60,239 nt of DNA from Anaeromonas sp052088025 (GTDB lineage: Bacteria > Bacillota > Clostridia > Tissierellales > SIT17): contig NZ_JBQCYD010000012.1 in assembly GCF_052088025.1 (NCBI RefSeq), positions 1 to 60,239 of the forward strand. Reading direction: 5' to 3'. Shown here piece after piece: positions 1 through 8,780 of the stretch (its first letter is position 1; each line of letters begins with the position of its first letter). Position numbers and translations under genes: made by a program. The notes beneath the pieces are model-generated. The model was given only the letters and a program-made list of their open reading frames with translations, ran no database searches and was not told where the DNA came from.

Positions 1-3000
1 TTCTTCACACCATACTTTGGTATTTCAAATCTAAGTGTATAGTCATCACATAGATCATATAGTTCTTTTATTTTACTTGTTTGTTTTGCTGCCCATCCTA
101 TGTCTGTTGCATATTGATGTGTTCCTGGGCTATCTGGATTCCATTTCATCTTATAAAGAGTATTTTGTTTGTGGCTTTTGTTGTTTACATATTTTTCTGA
201 TATAAATTTTGCTCCACCTATTATAGCATCTTTTGGTGTGAACCATCCTTCATTGTATGCATAGGAACTTCCTCCACCTATTGGATTGCTATCTATTGCT
301 CCTATTCCATACATATTATATACTGTTTTGCCACGTACATTTACTCCTGTTGCTAGTTTTGATTTTCCATATCCTGTTTCAAGTAAGGCATGTGATAATA
401 GGTACATCTCATTTATATCATGTTTTTCACTTGCTTCTATAAATGCTGCACCTTGTCCTTCTAATACTCCCTTACCTTTTAATATATTGTTTAGCTGACT
501 TTCACTAAGTCCACTGTTTCCTGATAATACTAGGAATTGATACATATTCTTTGGTGCTTGGTTTGAATTTTTGGTATAATCTGCTGAAACCCAACCTATT
601 GTTCCATTGGCCTTTATCTTATACCAACCATTTTCTTCTGCTAATACTATATATATTTCATCTGATTTTACTTGGGTAAGTAAGGTCCCATTATCAGATG
701 GAGTGCTTCTTACATTTAAAATACTTGCATCTACCTTTATAGAATAGAGATTTCCTATCTCTCCCCTACTTACTACATTTTCTTCCTTTACTCCCTTTAC
801 ATATCCTCCATGAACCCAACCTACTACTTTGCCTGTGTTGATCTTATACCAACCATTAGATTCTTCTATTGGAATGAATTTTTGGCCAAGGCTCACTTGA
901 TCTATTACAGATGTGTTTGTAGTATAGCTTGCTCGTACATTTAATTTACTTGCTGTTATCATCACTTCTTTATGGCTTCCTTGATTGTCACTTTCATTTG
1001 CCTTGTAGCTTGTCTTTACATATCCTCCATGTACCCAACCTTGAGTATTGGATGTTTGTATTTTATACCATCCATTTGATTCTCCAATTATTGTATAGAC
1101 TTGTCCATTTGATACCCTATCTACTATTTTTGTTTTAGTAGAATTGCTTTCTCGTACATTTAATGTAGATGTAGCTATTTTAAGTTGACCTATTATGTCA
1201 TACTTGTATTCTCTGTCAGAGTTATGGATGAAGTTTTCTGGATTTAAATATTTATCTAAATCTGGTAAGTTTGCTGTTACCCATCCTGAGCCATATTTAT
1301 CTGTTTGTGGATTGATATTTAATTGTGTTAGTAAATAATCTTGGAAGCTCTTACTATAGTTCATATTTTGATATATTATATTTCCTGTTACTAAGTGAGC
1401 TATTTCACTTGTTACTATTTTGTTTGTTCCCTTTATTTTTGCATTTACTTTGAATATATAATTTCCTCTATCTGTTGGTGTAAATACAAGAGTATTATCT
1501 AGTGAATATTCTTTTATATTCTTCCATTCTTCACTATTTCTCTTTACTAGATATTCATATTCTACATTTTGATTATCAGCCAGTGCTGATATTGTTATAG
1601 GGGTATTTATATATGTTGCATTTTGCTTGTCTTTTGAAATGCTCACCTTTTGCAAGTATTCTTTTATTGTTACTGTTATTTCCTTTGAAACTATTTTGTT
1701 TGTTCCCTTTATTCTGGCATTTACTTTTATGCTAAATTTACCAGCATTTTTACTTGTGTAGTTTATATTGTTTGTAGTGGAGTAATTTTTGATTACGTTA
1801 TATTTACCACTTGAATCTTTTATTAAATATTCATATTCTACATTACTAGAGCCTACTGCTTCTACTTTTATCTGTATATTTTCATTTATATATGTAGTCT
1901 CTTTATCTTTTGTGATTGTTATATCTTTTAATTCTTCTTTTGGCTTTTCTGGCTCTAGTGGTTTTTCAGGCTCTGTTTGACCTGCTATTTTTTTTACATA
2001 TCCACCGTGTATCCAGCCTGTTAGTTTGCCTGTGTTTATCTTATACCAGCCATCATTTTCTTCAAGTGGCTTATATTTTTTACCCTTATATACTTGAAAA
2101 ATTCTTTCATACTTAGTTGAAGGGCCTGTCCTTACATTTAATATCGGTGTATCTATTATCAATTCTTTTGGTAATTGTATGATTGGTTTTTCTGGTTTTG
2201 GCTTTTCTGGTGTAGGCTTGTCTACTTTTACTTTTTCAGCATATCCTCCATGAACCCAACCTGTTGCTTTTCCTGTATTTATTTTGTACCAGCCTTTTGA
2301 TTCAGCTATTACCTTGTATTTCTTGTTTTGTAATACTTGATCTAATATTTTACTCTTTGTGGTATTGCTGCTTCTTACATTTAATCTTGTGGCTGTTATC
2401 TTTATTTGTGTGCTAGTTGAATTTGGTGTTTCAGGCTTTGGTGGTATAGGCTTATCTACCTTTATTTTTTCAGCATATCCTCCATGAACCCAACCTCTTA
2501 CTTTTCCTGTATTTATTTTATACCAGCCATTTGACTCAGCTATTACCTTGTATTTCTTGTTTTGTGATACTTGATCTACTATTTTGCTCTTTGTGGTATT
2601 GCTGCTTCTTACATTTAATCTTGTGGCTGTTATCTTTATTTCTGTGCTGCTTGAATCTGGTACATCTGGTTTTGGTGGCGGAGTTGGCTTTGGTAGTGTA
2701 GGTTTAGATGCACTTACCTTTTCTACGTATCCTCCATGTACCCACCCTGTTACTTTTCCTGTATTAATTTTATACCAGCCATTTGCTTCAGCTAATGGTT
2801 TGAATTTTTGTCCCTTTGTAACTCCAGATATCCTATAGCTATTTGTACTAGCTTTTAATCTTACATTTAAACTAGTAGCTGTTACTCTTATTTCTTCATA
2901 ATTTTTATTAGCTATTGTAGTCACATAATCACCATGTATCCATCCTATAGTATTACCTACCTTTATTTTATACCATGATCCTTTTTGTTCATAGACTGTA

Positions 3001-3236
3001 TAGACTTGTCCTATCTTTACTTGAGATATTCTTTTGCTGCTAGTTGTAGGGCTAGTTCTTACGTTTAATACCCCAGTTGTAACTTTTACATCTTTTATAC
3101 TGCTAGCAGCTGCATATGAGATATTTGGTGATAATATTTCTTTAAACTTATTTTGTGATTGATCTTTTATATCACCATCTGAGGCTGCAAAAAACACAAG
3201 CATTCCTGATGCTAATATCAACACTTTTCCCTTCAA
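1..3236 (-). CDS. Secreted SH3-repeat glucosaminidase (5' part; runs off the window)
   Basis: A peptidoglycan hydrolase of the endo-beta-N-acetylglucosaminidase (LytD/LytG) type, partial at its C-terminus: about 1078 codons are visible. The start is a TTG at 3236 preceded by a strong AGGAGG at normal spacing; no nearby ATG competes. A hydrophobic N-terminal segment acts as signal peptide. Domains in order: five bacterial SH3 repeats (about residues 49-416, each ending GWVHGGY or similar), two three-tyrosine (Y_Y_Y-like) domains (about 446-620), three more SH3 repeats (about 684-888), then the glucosaminidase domain (from about 900) with the catalytic-region motif HALLETGYG and MYGIGA. SH3 repeats are known wall-binding modules, so the enzyme probably works in cell-wall turnover. 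Two candidate promoters lie upstream, one with Spo0A boxes. Confidence 0.9.
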   Translation of the reverse strand, partial: MKGKVLILASGMLVFFAASDGDIKDQSQNKFKEILSPNISYAAASSIKDVKVTTGVLNVRTSPTTSSKRISQVKIGQVYTVYEQKGSWYKIKVGNTIGWIHGDYVTTIANKNYEEIRVTATSLNVRLKASTNSYRISGVTKGQKFKPLAEANGWYKINTGKVTGWVHGGYVEKVSASKPTLPKPTPPPKPDVPDSSSTEIKITATRLNVRSSNTTKSKIVDQVSQNKKYKVIAESNGWYKINTGKVRGWVHGGYAEKIKVDKPIPPKPETPNSTSTQIKITATRLNVRSSNTTKSKILDQVLQNKKYKVIAESKGWYKINTGKATGWVHGGYAEKVKVDKPTPEKPKPEKPIIQLPKELIIDTPILNVRTGPSTKYERIFQVYKGKKYKPLEENDGWYKINTGKLTGWIHGGYVKKIAGQTEPEKPLEPEKPKEELKDITITKDKETTYINENIQIKVEAVGSSNVEYEYLIKDSSGKYNVIKNYSTTNNINYTSKNAGKFSIKVNARIKGTNKIVSKEITVTIKEYLQKVSISKDKQNATYINTPITISALADNQNVEYEYLVKRNSEEWKNIKEYSLDNTLVFTPTDRGNYIFKVNAKIKGTNKIVTSEIAHLVTGNIIYQNMNYSKSFQDYLLTQLNINPQTDKYGSGWVTANLPDLDKYLNPENFIHNSDREYKYDIIGQLKIATSTLNVRESNSTKTKIVDRVSNGQVYTIIGESNGWYKIQTSNTQGWVHGGYVKTSYKANESDNQGSHKEVMITASKLNVRASYTTNTSVIDQVSLGQKFIPIEESNGWYKINTGKVVGWVHGGYVKGVKEENVVSRGEIGNLYSIKVDASILNVRSTPSDNGTLLTQVKSDEIYIVLAEENGWYKIKANGTIGWVSADYTKNSNQAPKNMYQFLVLSGNSGLSESQLNNILKGKGVLEGQGAAFIEASEKHDINEMYLLSHALLETGYGKSKLATGVNVRGKTVYNMYGIGAIDSNPIGGGSSYAYNEGWFTPKDAIIGGAKFISEKYVNNKSHKQNTLYKMKWNPDSPGTHQYATDIGWAAKQTSKIKELYDLCDDYTLRFEIPKYGVK

Positions 3237-3297
3237 AATATCCCTCCTTATGTTCTTTTGTTTAACTTTTAAAGCATAATATTACATTTATATTACT

Positions 3298-3325
3298 ATT
3301 GTAACATTATTTTGACTTTTATCAA
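3298..3325 (-). promoter_or_regulatory. Sigma-A-type promoter of the glucosaminidase gene
   Basis: On the minus strand, TTGATA (3320-3325), a 16-base spacer and TACAAT (3298-3303) form a good vegetative promoter. It gives a leader of about 55 nt to the TTG start at 3236. Confidence 0.6.
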
Positions 3326-3405
3326 CAGGTTATTGGTACTATTTCTAAGCTTATTATATATATCGACAAAATATATCTTTACTTTAGTTTTTAGATAAAG
3401 AATTT

Positions 3406-3445
3406 ATCATACATAATAAAACATTTTTCGACAAACCTTTCGACA
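3406..3445 (-). promoter_or_regulatory. Second glucosaminidase promoter with tandem Spo0A boxes
   Basis: Two perfect 0A boxes, TGTCGAA on the minus strand, lie at 3427-3433 and 3439-3445 (12-base period). The proximal box overlaps a weak -35 (TTGTCG) that is followed after exactly 17 bases by TATGAT (3406-3411). This is the layout of Spo0A-activated sigma-A promoters such as spoIIG. An imperfect box (TGTCGAT) lies at 3362-3368. Single boxes occur by chance in this base composition; the tandem pair at the right spacing is what supports the call. Confidence 0.5.
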
Positions 3446-3465
3446 AAAGATTAAAGTTATAATTA

Positions 3466-3510
3466 AATATGCCGATATATAATATGCCGATATATAATAT
3501 ACCAATATTA
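3466..3510. repeat. 15-bp tandem repeat, three copies
   Basis: AATATGCCGATATAT occurs twice head to tail (3466-3480, 3481-3495) followed by a degenerate third copy (3496-3510). It sits just upstream of the Spo0A boxes. Function unknown. Confidence 0.8.
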
Positions 3511-3812
3511 TGAAATGAGGAATGCACACGAAAATTAAACTATGCAAAATATGACTAAAATATTATATGAACAAGCAGAAAGTATCAAAAGAAATAGGGA
3601 AAAATTAAGTGAGTCTATCTGACTATCTTTCATCTTGATTCATATCAATCTCTTCCTTATAATCAAGATTTATTTGTTTTAGATTTATTGTTTAATATAT
3701 TCCAAATTTCTTTTACTCTTTTATTTGAAATTCATCTTTAGACTGTATTTCCTTTATTCTTAAAATAATTATTCCACTTTTACTATAAATTATCATTAAG
3801 ACAATTGACTAT
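3511..3812. other. Intergenic stretch without a clear gene
   Basis: AT-rich sequence between the tandem repeat and the terminator of the TDT transporter gene. The only reading frame is a 26-codon plus-strand ORF (3542-3622, encoding MQNMTKILYEQAESIKR and a few more residues). It has no convincing ribosome binding site and may be a gene remnant. I see no RNA gene or promoter. Confidence 0.5.
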
Positions 3813-3846
3813 AACAAAACCTTCGCTGAACAGCGAAGGTTTTGTT
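3813..3846 (-). terminator. Intrinsic terminator (TDT transporter operon)
   Basis: Perfect 15-bp stem with a GAAC loop, running into the stop codon of the upstream minus-strand gene. T-runs lie on both sides, so it may also act on the plus strand. Confidence 0.85.
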
Positions 3847-4789
3847 ATTTTGCTATATTTACTACTTTTGCTTGTCTTACTTCTGCCATAAAGGCTACAT
3901 ATCTTAAAAATACATAAGCCACCATAACAATAGCCCAAATTGTTTCAAATTTTGCTATTATGTTGATTATACTTAGTCCATTACCACTCATTAGTAAATA
4001 TTTATTTACCATATTCATAGCTATAGCGCTTATTACAAATGGAAATGTAAATGCTGAATATGATGGATAGAATTTCAGCTTTAACATTTTAGGCATCAAT
4101 ATAAGTCCATAGAGTGTCATTATAAGTGATAATGCTGATAGAAATATTATCATTATCATACTTTTTTCTTCAAATGAGCTCATATATCCTGCAAGTAGTA
4201 AGCTTGCTGGTGCTGCAAATATTATCTTTAGTGGCTCTGCTGGTTCTGGTATTCCTTTTATTTTTATAACCCTATATAAAACTATTGGTATTAGTGGTAA
4301 ATATACAACTAGTCCATACCAAAATAATATACGGCCTATATTTGTAAGTCCATATGCAGGAGATGTTATACTTCCTACTACTATTCCTACAAAAAGAACA
4401 AAATAACTTGCAAATACTTTTTTTATATTAAAACCCACTATAAATTTAGTGATGAAATATATTATCAACATTATATTGATTGATAAGCTAGTTATCCACA
4501 TTATAAATGCTAAGTTCTGTAGATAAGGTTTGATATATGTGGATAAAATCATCATTCCCATAGGATATGTTGCAAGTACTCCTGAAACTGCTGGATTCTT
4601 TAATGCTTCTTTTATTTGATCCCAAAACATTAGTATCTTAGCTGTAAGCATCAAAAATATAAGGCCTGAAATAGCTCCTAGAAATAATCTATATCCATTT
4701 CCAAAAGGTGCTATTAAATTCCCTAGTGCCGCTAGCCCTAGCATGAGACCACATATTGCTACTGGTAGTTTTTTTATTAAATTTATCAT
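3845..4789 (-). CDS. TDT (TehA/SLAC1-like) family membrane transporter
   Basis: 314-residue integral membrane protein with about ten hydrophobic segments, resembling the tellurite-resistance/dicarboxylate transporter (TDT) family that includes TehA and the plant SLAC1 anion channels. Features include the N-terminal KLPVAICGLMLGLAALGN segment, a typical opening for this family, and a late AFTFPFVISA segment. Family members export or channel small anions; the substrate here cannot be read from the sequence. It starts 2 bases after the stop of the upstream C-GCAxxG-C-C gene, so the two are cotranscribed and probably translationally coupled, which hints at a joint role, perhaps in redox or anion handling. 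Confidence 0.8.
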   Translation of the reverse strand: MINLIKKLPVAICGLMLGLAALGNLIAPFGNGYRLFLGAISGLIFLMLTAKILMFWDQIKEALKNPAVSGVLATYPMGMMILSTYIKPYLQNLAFIMWITSLSINIMLIIYFITKFIVGFNIKKVFASYFVLFVGIVVGSITSPAYGLTNIGRILFWYGLVVYLPLIPIVLYRVIKIKGIPEPAEPLKIIFAAPASLLLAGYMSSFEEKSMIMIIFLSALSLIMTLYGLILMPKMLKLKFYPSYSAFTFPFVISAIAMNMVNKYLLMSGNGLSIINIIAKFETIWAIVMVAYVFLRYVAFMAEVRQAKVVNIAK

Positions 4790-4791
4790 TG

Positions 4792-5280
4792 TTATGCTCC
4801 CAATGCTTCTTTATCTAAGTCCACTAGGTCTAATTCTCTTACTATTATTCTTGCTGCTGTTTCTGCTATTTCTCCTGTGAAAGATATACATTGTGCCTTA
4901 TGCTCTCCACTTGCCATATCCATTCCTTTTGTATGAACACTACAACATAGTACCTTGTGATTTTTTCTGAATTCACCTTGTAATTCATTTGCAAGTTCTA
5001 GAGTCCTCACACTTTTTGGATCTTGAGGATTTGTTCCTTTGCTTCTACCAAAGAAATAGCCCATCATCATAACTCCACCAGATACTGCTCCACATACACA
5101 TTTGGACTTTCCTATACCTACTGGAAATCCTGATGCCATTGCTATCATTTCTTCTGGCATATCTATTCCAAAATTACTTCTTACTGATGCAACTACTGCC
5201 TCAGAACAATAATATTCTCCACGATGAAACATTGCCTCTGCATCTTCTCTTACCTTTTTTATACTTATTTCTTTATTCAT
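4792..5280 (-). CDS. C-GCAxxG-C-C family protein (putative redox protein)
   Basis: 162-residue soluble protein with the spaced cysteines that name the family: YYCSEAV near residue 24, CVCGAVSGG near 57-65, a CC pair in VLCCSVH near 112 and a final Cys near 131. The family is usually annotated as putative redox or metal-binding; no reaction is established. An upstream in-frame codon at 5295 would lengthen it by 5 residues, but a GGGGG ribosome binding site at 5289-5293 sits at the right distance only for the ATG at 5280. It is the first gene of a two-gene operon with the TDT transporter. Confidence 0.8.
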   Translation of the reverse strand: MNKEISIKKVREDAEAMFHRGEYYCSEAVVASVRSNFGIDMPEEMIAMASGFPVGIGKSKCVCGAVSGGVMMMGYFFGRSKGTNPQDPKSVRTLELANELQGEFRKNHKVLCCSVHTKGMDMASGEHKAQCISFTGEIAETAARIIVRELDLVDLDKEALGA

Positions 5281-5426
5281 ATTTATAACCCCCATTTTCT
5301 TTTACTATTACATATGGTTTAATTATAGACAAGTTGGTGTTAAGAATCTATCATTATAGAATTATTCTATGATTGTCTTGGAGGTTATAGATGAAGGTTA
5401 TAAGAAAGAGTCATTTTTTTACTAGT

Positions 5427-5453
5427 GGGACATGAGAACCGTCCCCATGTCTC
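5427..5453. repeat. Dispersed GAACCGTCCC palindromic repeat, copy 1
   Basis: 27-bp element starting GGGACATGAG, containing GAACCGTCCCC and ending CATGTCTC; the ends are inverted repeats. A near-identical copy lies at 13759-13785 in the same orientation. It resembles short palindromes that are widely dispersed in Clostridia and often found beside REP-associated tyrosine transposases. It lies just past the stop of the ECF gene. Confidence 0.7.
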
Positions 5454-5456
5454 ATA

Positions 5457-5948
5457 TTAAGCTCTATTTATTAAAGGATAGATCACTATAGCAAGTATTC
5501 CACCAATTATTGCTGTATATAACTGTGGCAAAGTAAATGCTGCTATTATAGGCATTGGTACTTTGGGTATAAATAGAGGTAGTATCATTCTAACGGATAA
5601 GGCTAAAAACCCAAATTTAATTAATGCAGATATTACAAGTGCAATCCAATTACTATATTTCATATTAATATTATTTATATAGAAAAATGCTAATACAAAT
5701 AATATATTGCCTATAACTATTATAGGTATGAGTGGAGCGAGTCCTATTATGCCTACTGAAAATGCTATGATTGGTGTAAGTGTTCCAATTATAACTGCTG
5801 ATGTAGGTCCTATCATAAGTGCTGCTAATATCAATGTCATGTTTACAAGTGGACCTACAAGAGGTTGGGCAAATTGTCTAAATCCTATTTGAAATACAAG
5901 TGCAAGTGCTAATAATAGAGCTGTTCTAACTAATTTTTTAGTATCCAT
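5457..5948 (-). CDS. ECF transporter S component (substrate unknown)
   Basis: 163-residue, almost entirely hydrophobic protein with about five to six membrane segments. Size and pattern (short basic N-terminus, LVRTALLLALALVFQIGF, a central NMTLILAALMIGP loop) fit the substrate-binding S component of energy-coupling factor vitamin or metal importers. The ATPase and T components are not nearby, as is usual for group II ECF systems that share one module. No riboswitch is visible in the short upstream gap, so the substrate stays open. The start has a GGGGGA ribosome binding site. Confidence 0.75.
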   Translation of the reverse strand: MDTKKLVRTALLLALALVFQIGFRQFAQPLVGPLVNMTLILAALMIGPTSAVIIGTLTPIIAFSVGIIGLAPLIPIIVIGNILFVLAFFYINNINMKYSNWIALVISALIKFGFLALSVRMILPLFIPKVPMPIIAAFTLPQLYTAIIGGILAIVIYPLINRA

Positions 5949-5988
5949 TTTAATTCCCCCTAGATTAATCTTTGTTTATATTATAACA

Positions 5989-6025
5989 TAAAAATCATCC
6001 TAAGTAGGATTTAGGATGATTTTTA
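5989..6025 (-). terminator. Intrinsic terminator after the BTAD regulator
   Basis: Near-perfect 15-bp stem (AAAAATCATCCTAA against its complement) overlapping the stop codon of the minus-strand regulator gene. Confidence 0.8.
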
Positions 6026-7150
6026 TACTTTTACTCTTTCTCTATATGATATAAATTTTATGAATTCTAGGGAGGTATCGTCTATATATTTGATTTCATC
6101 TATTATCATATTTAATTGATCATTTAAACTTAATATTTTAAATATATTTTCTAACGCTTTAAATACCTTTATTTTTACAATGTTATTGTCTAATCTTCTT
6201 TTATCTTCTATATGTTTTTCTACTATAGAGTTTATTGGGTATATGTCTATCCAATCATTTTGATCTATATTTTTTAATATATCTTCTTCTATGTCCATTA
6301 TTTTATCTATTAATTCTGATAATGAGTAATATTCTATGTTTGAAGGTGTGTAAGAAGCAATAGATATAGAATTTTCTGTATTTAGCTTTAGTGTTTCTTG
6401 TATATGTGATTCACTGCTTAATATTTCTTTATATGCTTTTTTTATTTCTTCTGCTGGACTTATATTTAATTCTTCTCTTAGTCTTTTTACGCATCTATTA
6501 TAATGTTTTAATGCTTTTTTCCTATCTCCAATTTTTATATATATTTTTATGATTTCTAAATATAATTCTTCTTTTAATGGATTTATTGCTAGCATATCTT
6601 CTAATATTGATATAGCTTTTTGATATTCATTATTTTCTTTATAATTATCTTTTAGCTTATATAATGTTTTTATATAATTTCTTTGAAGCCTTTCACGTTC
6701 ATAAAAGACCCAATCATTAAACTTAGGGCTATCTTTTATATAAAATCCTTCTAAAAATTCCCCTTTATATAATTTCTTCATATTCTCTAATTCCTTGGTG
6801 GTTTTGTCATCTATATCATTTTCAAAGTTTTCTATATCTACATATATATCTAATTTTTCATCAAAACAAATTGTCTCTTTGTCTGAATTAAAGGGATCTA
6901 TTCCTTGGTTTAGTTTTTTAAACAGTTTTCTAAACTGCCACAAATTATATCTTAAATTATATCTACTTGTATCAAAATCATTTGAATCCCAAAACATATC
7001 TGCAATTTTATTTCTATTAAATTTCTTGTTTTTTTCTACTGCCATATAGTTTAATATTCCTATTGATTTATGACTTAATTTATCTATTATAGATTCATCA
7101 TTTAAAAGTATTTCTACTCTTCCTAGTAAATATATATTTAATTTAGCCAT
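6023..7150 (-). CDS. BTAD-domain transcriptional activator (SARP-like)
   Basis: 375-residue regulator. Residues 1-100 look like an OmpR-type winged helix (IYLLGRVEILLND, NRNKIADMFWD, RYNLRYNLWQFRKLFK). Residues about 110-245 form a bacterial transcriptional activator domain with TPR-like repeats (YQKAISILEDMLAINPLKEELYLEIIKIY, KKALKHYNRC, REELNISPAEE). The C-terminal 130 residues are unassigned. Its start overlaps the end of the amidohydrolase gene by 8 bases, so the two are translated from one mRNA. It probably controls this amidohydrolase or a related catabolic function; that is inference. Low-GC Firmicutes use BTAD regulators in amino-acid and nucleobase degradation. Confidence 0.75.
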   Translation of the reverse strand: MAKLNIYLLGRVEILLNDESIIDKLSHKSIGILNYMAVEKNKKFNRNKIADMFWDSNDFDTSRYNLRYNLWQFRKLFKKLNQGIDPFNSDKETICFDEKLDIYVDIENFENDIDDKTTKELENMKKLYKGEFLEGFYIKDSPKFNDWVFYERERLQRNYIKTLYKLKDNYKENNEYQKAISILEDMLAINPLKEELYLEIIKIYIKIGDRKKALKHYNRCVKRLREELNISPAEEIKKAYKEILSSESHIQETLKLNTENSISIASYTPSNIEYYSLSELIDKIMDIEEDILKNIDQNDWIDIYPINSIVEKHIEDKRRLDNNIVKIKVFKALENIFKILSLNDQLNMIIDEIKYIDDTSLEFIKFISYRERVKV

Positions 7151-8699
7151 CTATAACACCTAGATTTCCAAAAATTATATTTCCTTCTTTTATGGTTAAT
7201 TCTACTTTTATATCTTTTATTTTATCCTTTTTTACCTTCAAAGGATTTTTATCTAATACTAGCAAATCAGCCAATTTTCCTTTTTTTATTGAGCCCTTTT
7301 TTGTTTCTTCAAATACTGAATATGCTCCATTTATGGTAAATAGTTTCAAGGCTTGCATCTGGCTTATTGAAAAGTCCTTGTTTGGATGATTTACTGCTGT
7401 GTGTATTCCAAGTAATGGATTTATTGCTATTACATCACTGTCTGATCCACCTGCTATTATTAATCCATTTTCTATTATCTTTTTGAATGGATTAGTATTT
7501 TTTCTTCTCTCCCCTAATCGTCTGTCATATAAATCATCTTTATCTCCCCAATAATATTCATATGAGGGCTGCATTGATAATATTAAATTTAATTTTTTTG
7601 CTCTTTTTATATGATCATCTGATGGAAGCTCAAAATGTTCTATTCTATGTCTATGATTTTTTATTTCAGAATTATTAAAGGCATATTCATATGCATTTAA
7701 TATCTGATCTATTGCCCTATCACCTATTGCATGAACTGTTATCTGTAGGTCATTTCTATGAGCATCTAGTATAAATTCATTTAATTCTTCATCGGAAAAA
7801 TATAGTCTTCCTTTGTTTTCTATATCATCTGAATATCCTTCTTTAAGGGCTGCATTTCTTGAACCAAATGAACCATCTAAAAATATACATCCACCAATTC
7901 TTTTTAGCCCCTTTTTCTTAACCATATCTACATCTATAGTTTGATAAAATAAATTTATATCTATTGGAAATGAATCGCCTTTATCTATTATAAATTCTGC
8001 ATCCTTATTGTGAAATACAAATCCACCTTCTAAAGCTCCTATTGTAGTTACTCCTTTTTTTATTGCAAGGTCAATTGCCTTATATACTCCTCTTTTTCTT
8101 ACGTTTTCTGATAGACTATTTAGTATTTGATTTCTGATATATGCACTGGCCTTTCCTTTAAGTCTACCATCTGGTAGTCCTCGAGAGTCTCTAATTATCC
8201 CATCTAAGTCAAATGGAATGTTTAATTTATTAAGTGCCATGGAATTTATAGAACTTATATGATATTCCACCCTATTTATCCATACAGGATGATTTGGAGC
8301 GCATTTATCTAGTTCATATCTTGTAGGCATCCTAGCTTCTTTTACCCTTAAATCATCATAGCCTATACCTCTTATAAGTGTTCCTTCTGGCTTTTGTTTT
8401 GTTTCTTCTTCTATTTTTTCTTGCAATTCACTTATTGTCTTTACATCAGATAAATCTAATGAAAGTAAATTTAGGCCTGTTTGAACTAGATGGACATGAC
8501 TGTCATAGAATCCTGGTAATATAGTTTTACCTTTTAAATTTATCACTTCTTTTGATTCATTTATATATTTTTCATAACCTTTCCTCTGTCCTAAGTCTAA
8601 TATTTTACTATCAGATATTGCTATCCAACTAGCACTTGGAACTTTTTCATCTATTGTGACTATATCTGCATTATATATTAATAAATCTATTTTTTTCAT
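7143..8699 (-). CDS. YtcJ-like metal-dependent amidohydrolase
   Basis: 518-residue enzyme of the amidohydrolase superfamily, YtcJ type. Metal-site motifs are present: DSHVHL (residues about 65-70), the HAIGDRAID segment, RIEHFEL and the late GSDSDV Asp. The reaction is hydrolysis of an amide or similar C-N bond; the substrate is unknown. An upstream ATG at 8732 would add 11 residues but lacks a ribosome binding site. The ATG at 8699 has AAGGA seven bases upstream and was chosen. It is the first gene of a pair with the BTAD activator. A strong terminator separates it from the M20 peptidase upstream. Confidence 0.8.
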   Translation of the reverse strand: MKKIDLLIYNADIVTIDEKVPSASWIAISDSKILDLGQRKGYEKYINESKEVINLKGKTILPGFYDSHVHLVQTGLNLLSLDLSDVKTISELQEKIEEETKQKPEGTLIRGIGYDDLRVKEARMPTRYELDKCAPNHPVWINRVEYHISSINSMALNKLNIPFDLDGIIRDSRGLPDGRLKGKASAYIRNQILNSLSENVRKRGVYKAIDLAIKKGVTTIGALEGGFVFHNKDAEFIIDKGDSFPIDINLFYQTIDVDMVKKKGLKRIGGCIFLDGSFGSRNAALKEGYSDDIENKGRLYFSDEELNEFILDAHRNDLQITVHAIGDRAIDQILNAYEYAFNNSEIKNHRHRIEHFELPSDDHIKRAKKLNLILSMQPSYEYYWGDKDDLYDRRLGERRKNTNPFKKIIENGLIIAGGSDSDVIAINPLLGIHTAVNHPNKDFSISQMQALKLFTINGAYSVFEETKKGSIKKGKLADLLVLDKNPLKVKKDKIKDIKVELTIKEGNIIFGNLGVIDG

Positions 8700-8748
8700 C
8701 TTCGCATCCTTTCTTTTAAATATTAATTTCATTCTATCATATATAAAT

Positions 8749-8780
8749 AAATAAATTCCCCCATATGGAGGAATTTATTT
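8749..8780 (-). terminator. Intrinsic terminator after the M20 peptidase
   Basis: Stem of AATAAATTCC against its complement with a small inner CC/GG pair, overlapping the stop codon and followed by TTTATTTATTT on the minus strand. Confidence 0.7.

Noticed and set aside
3466..3510. Possible CRISPR repeats
   Set aside because: Repeats are 15 bp, contiguous and without spacers; no cas genes nearby.
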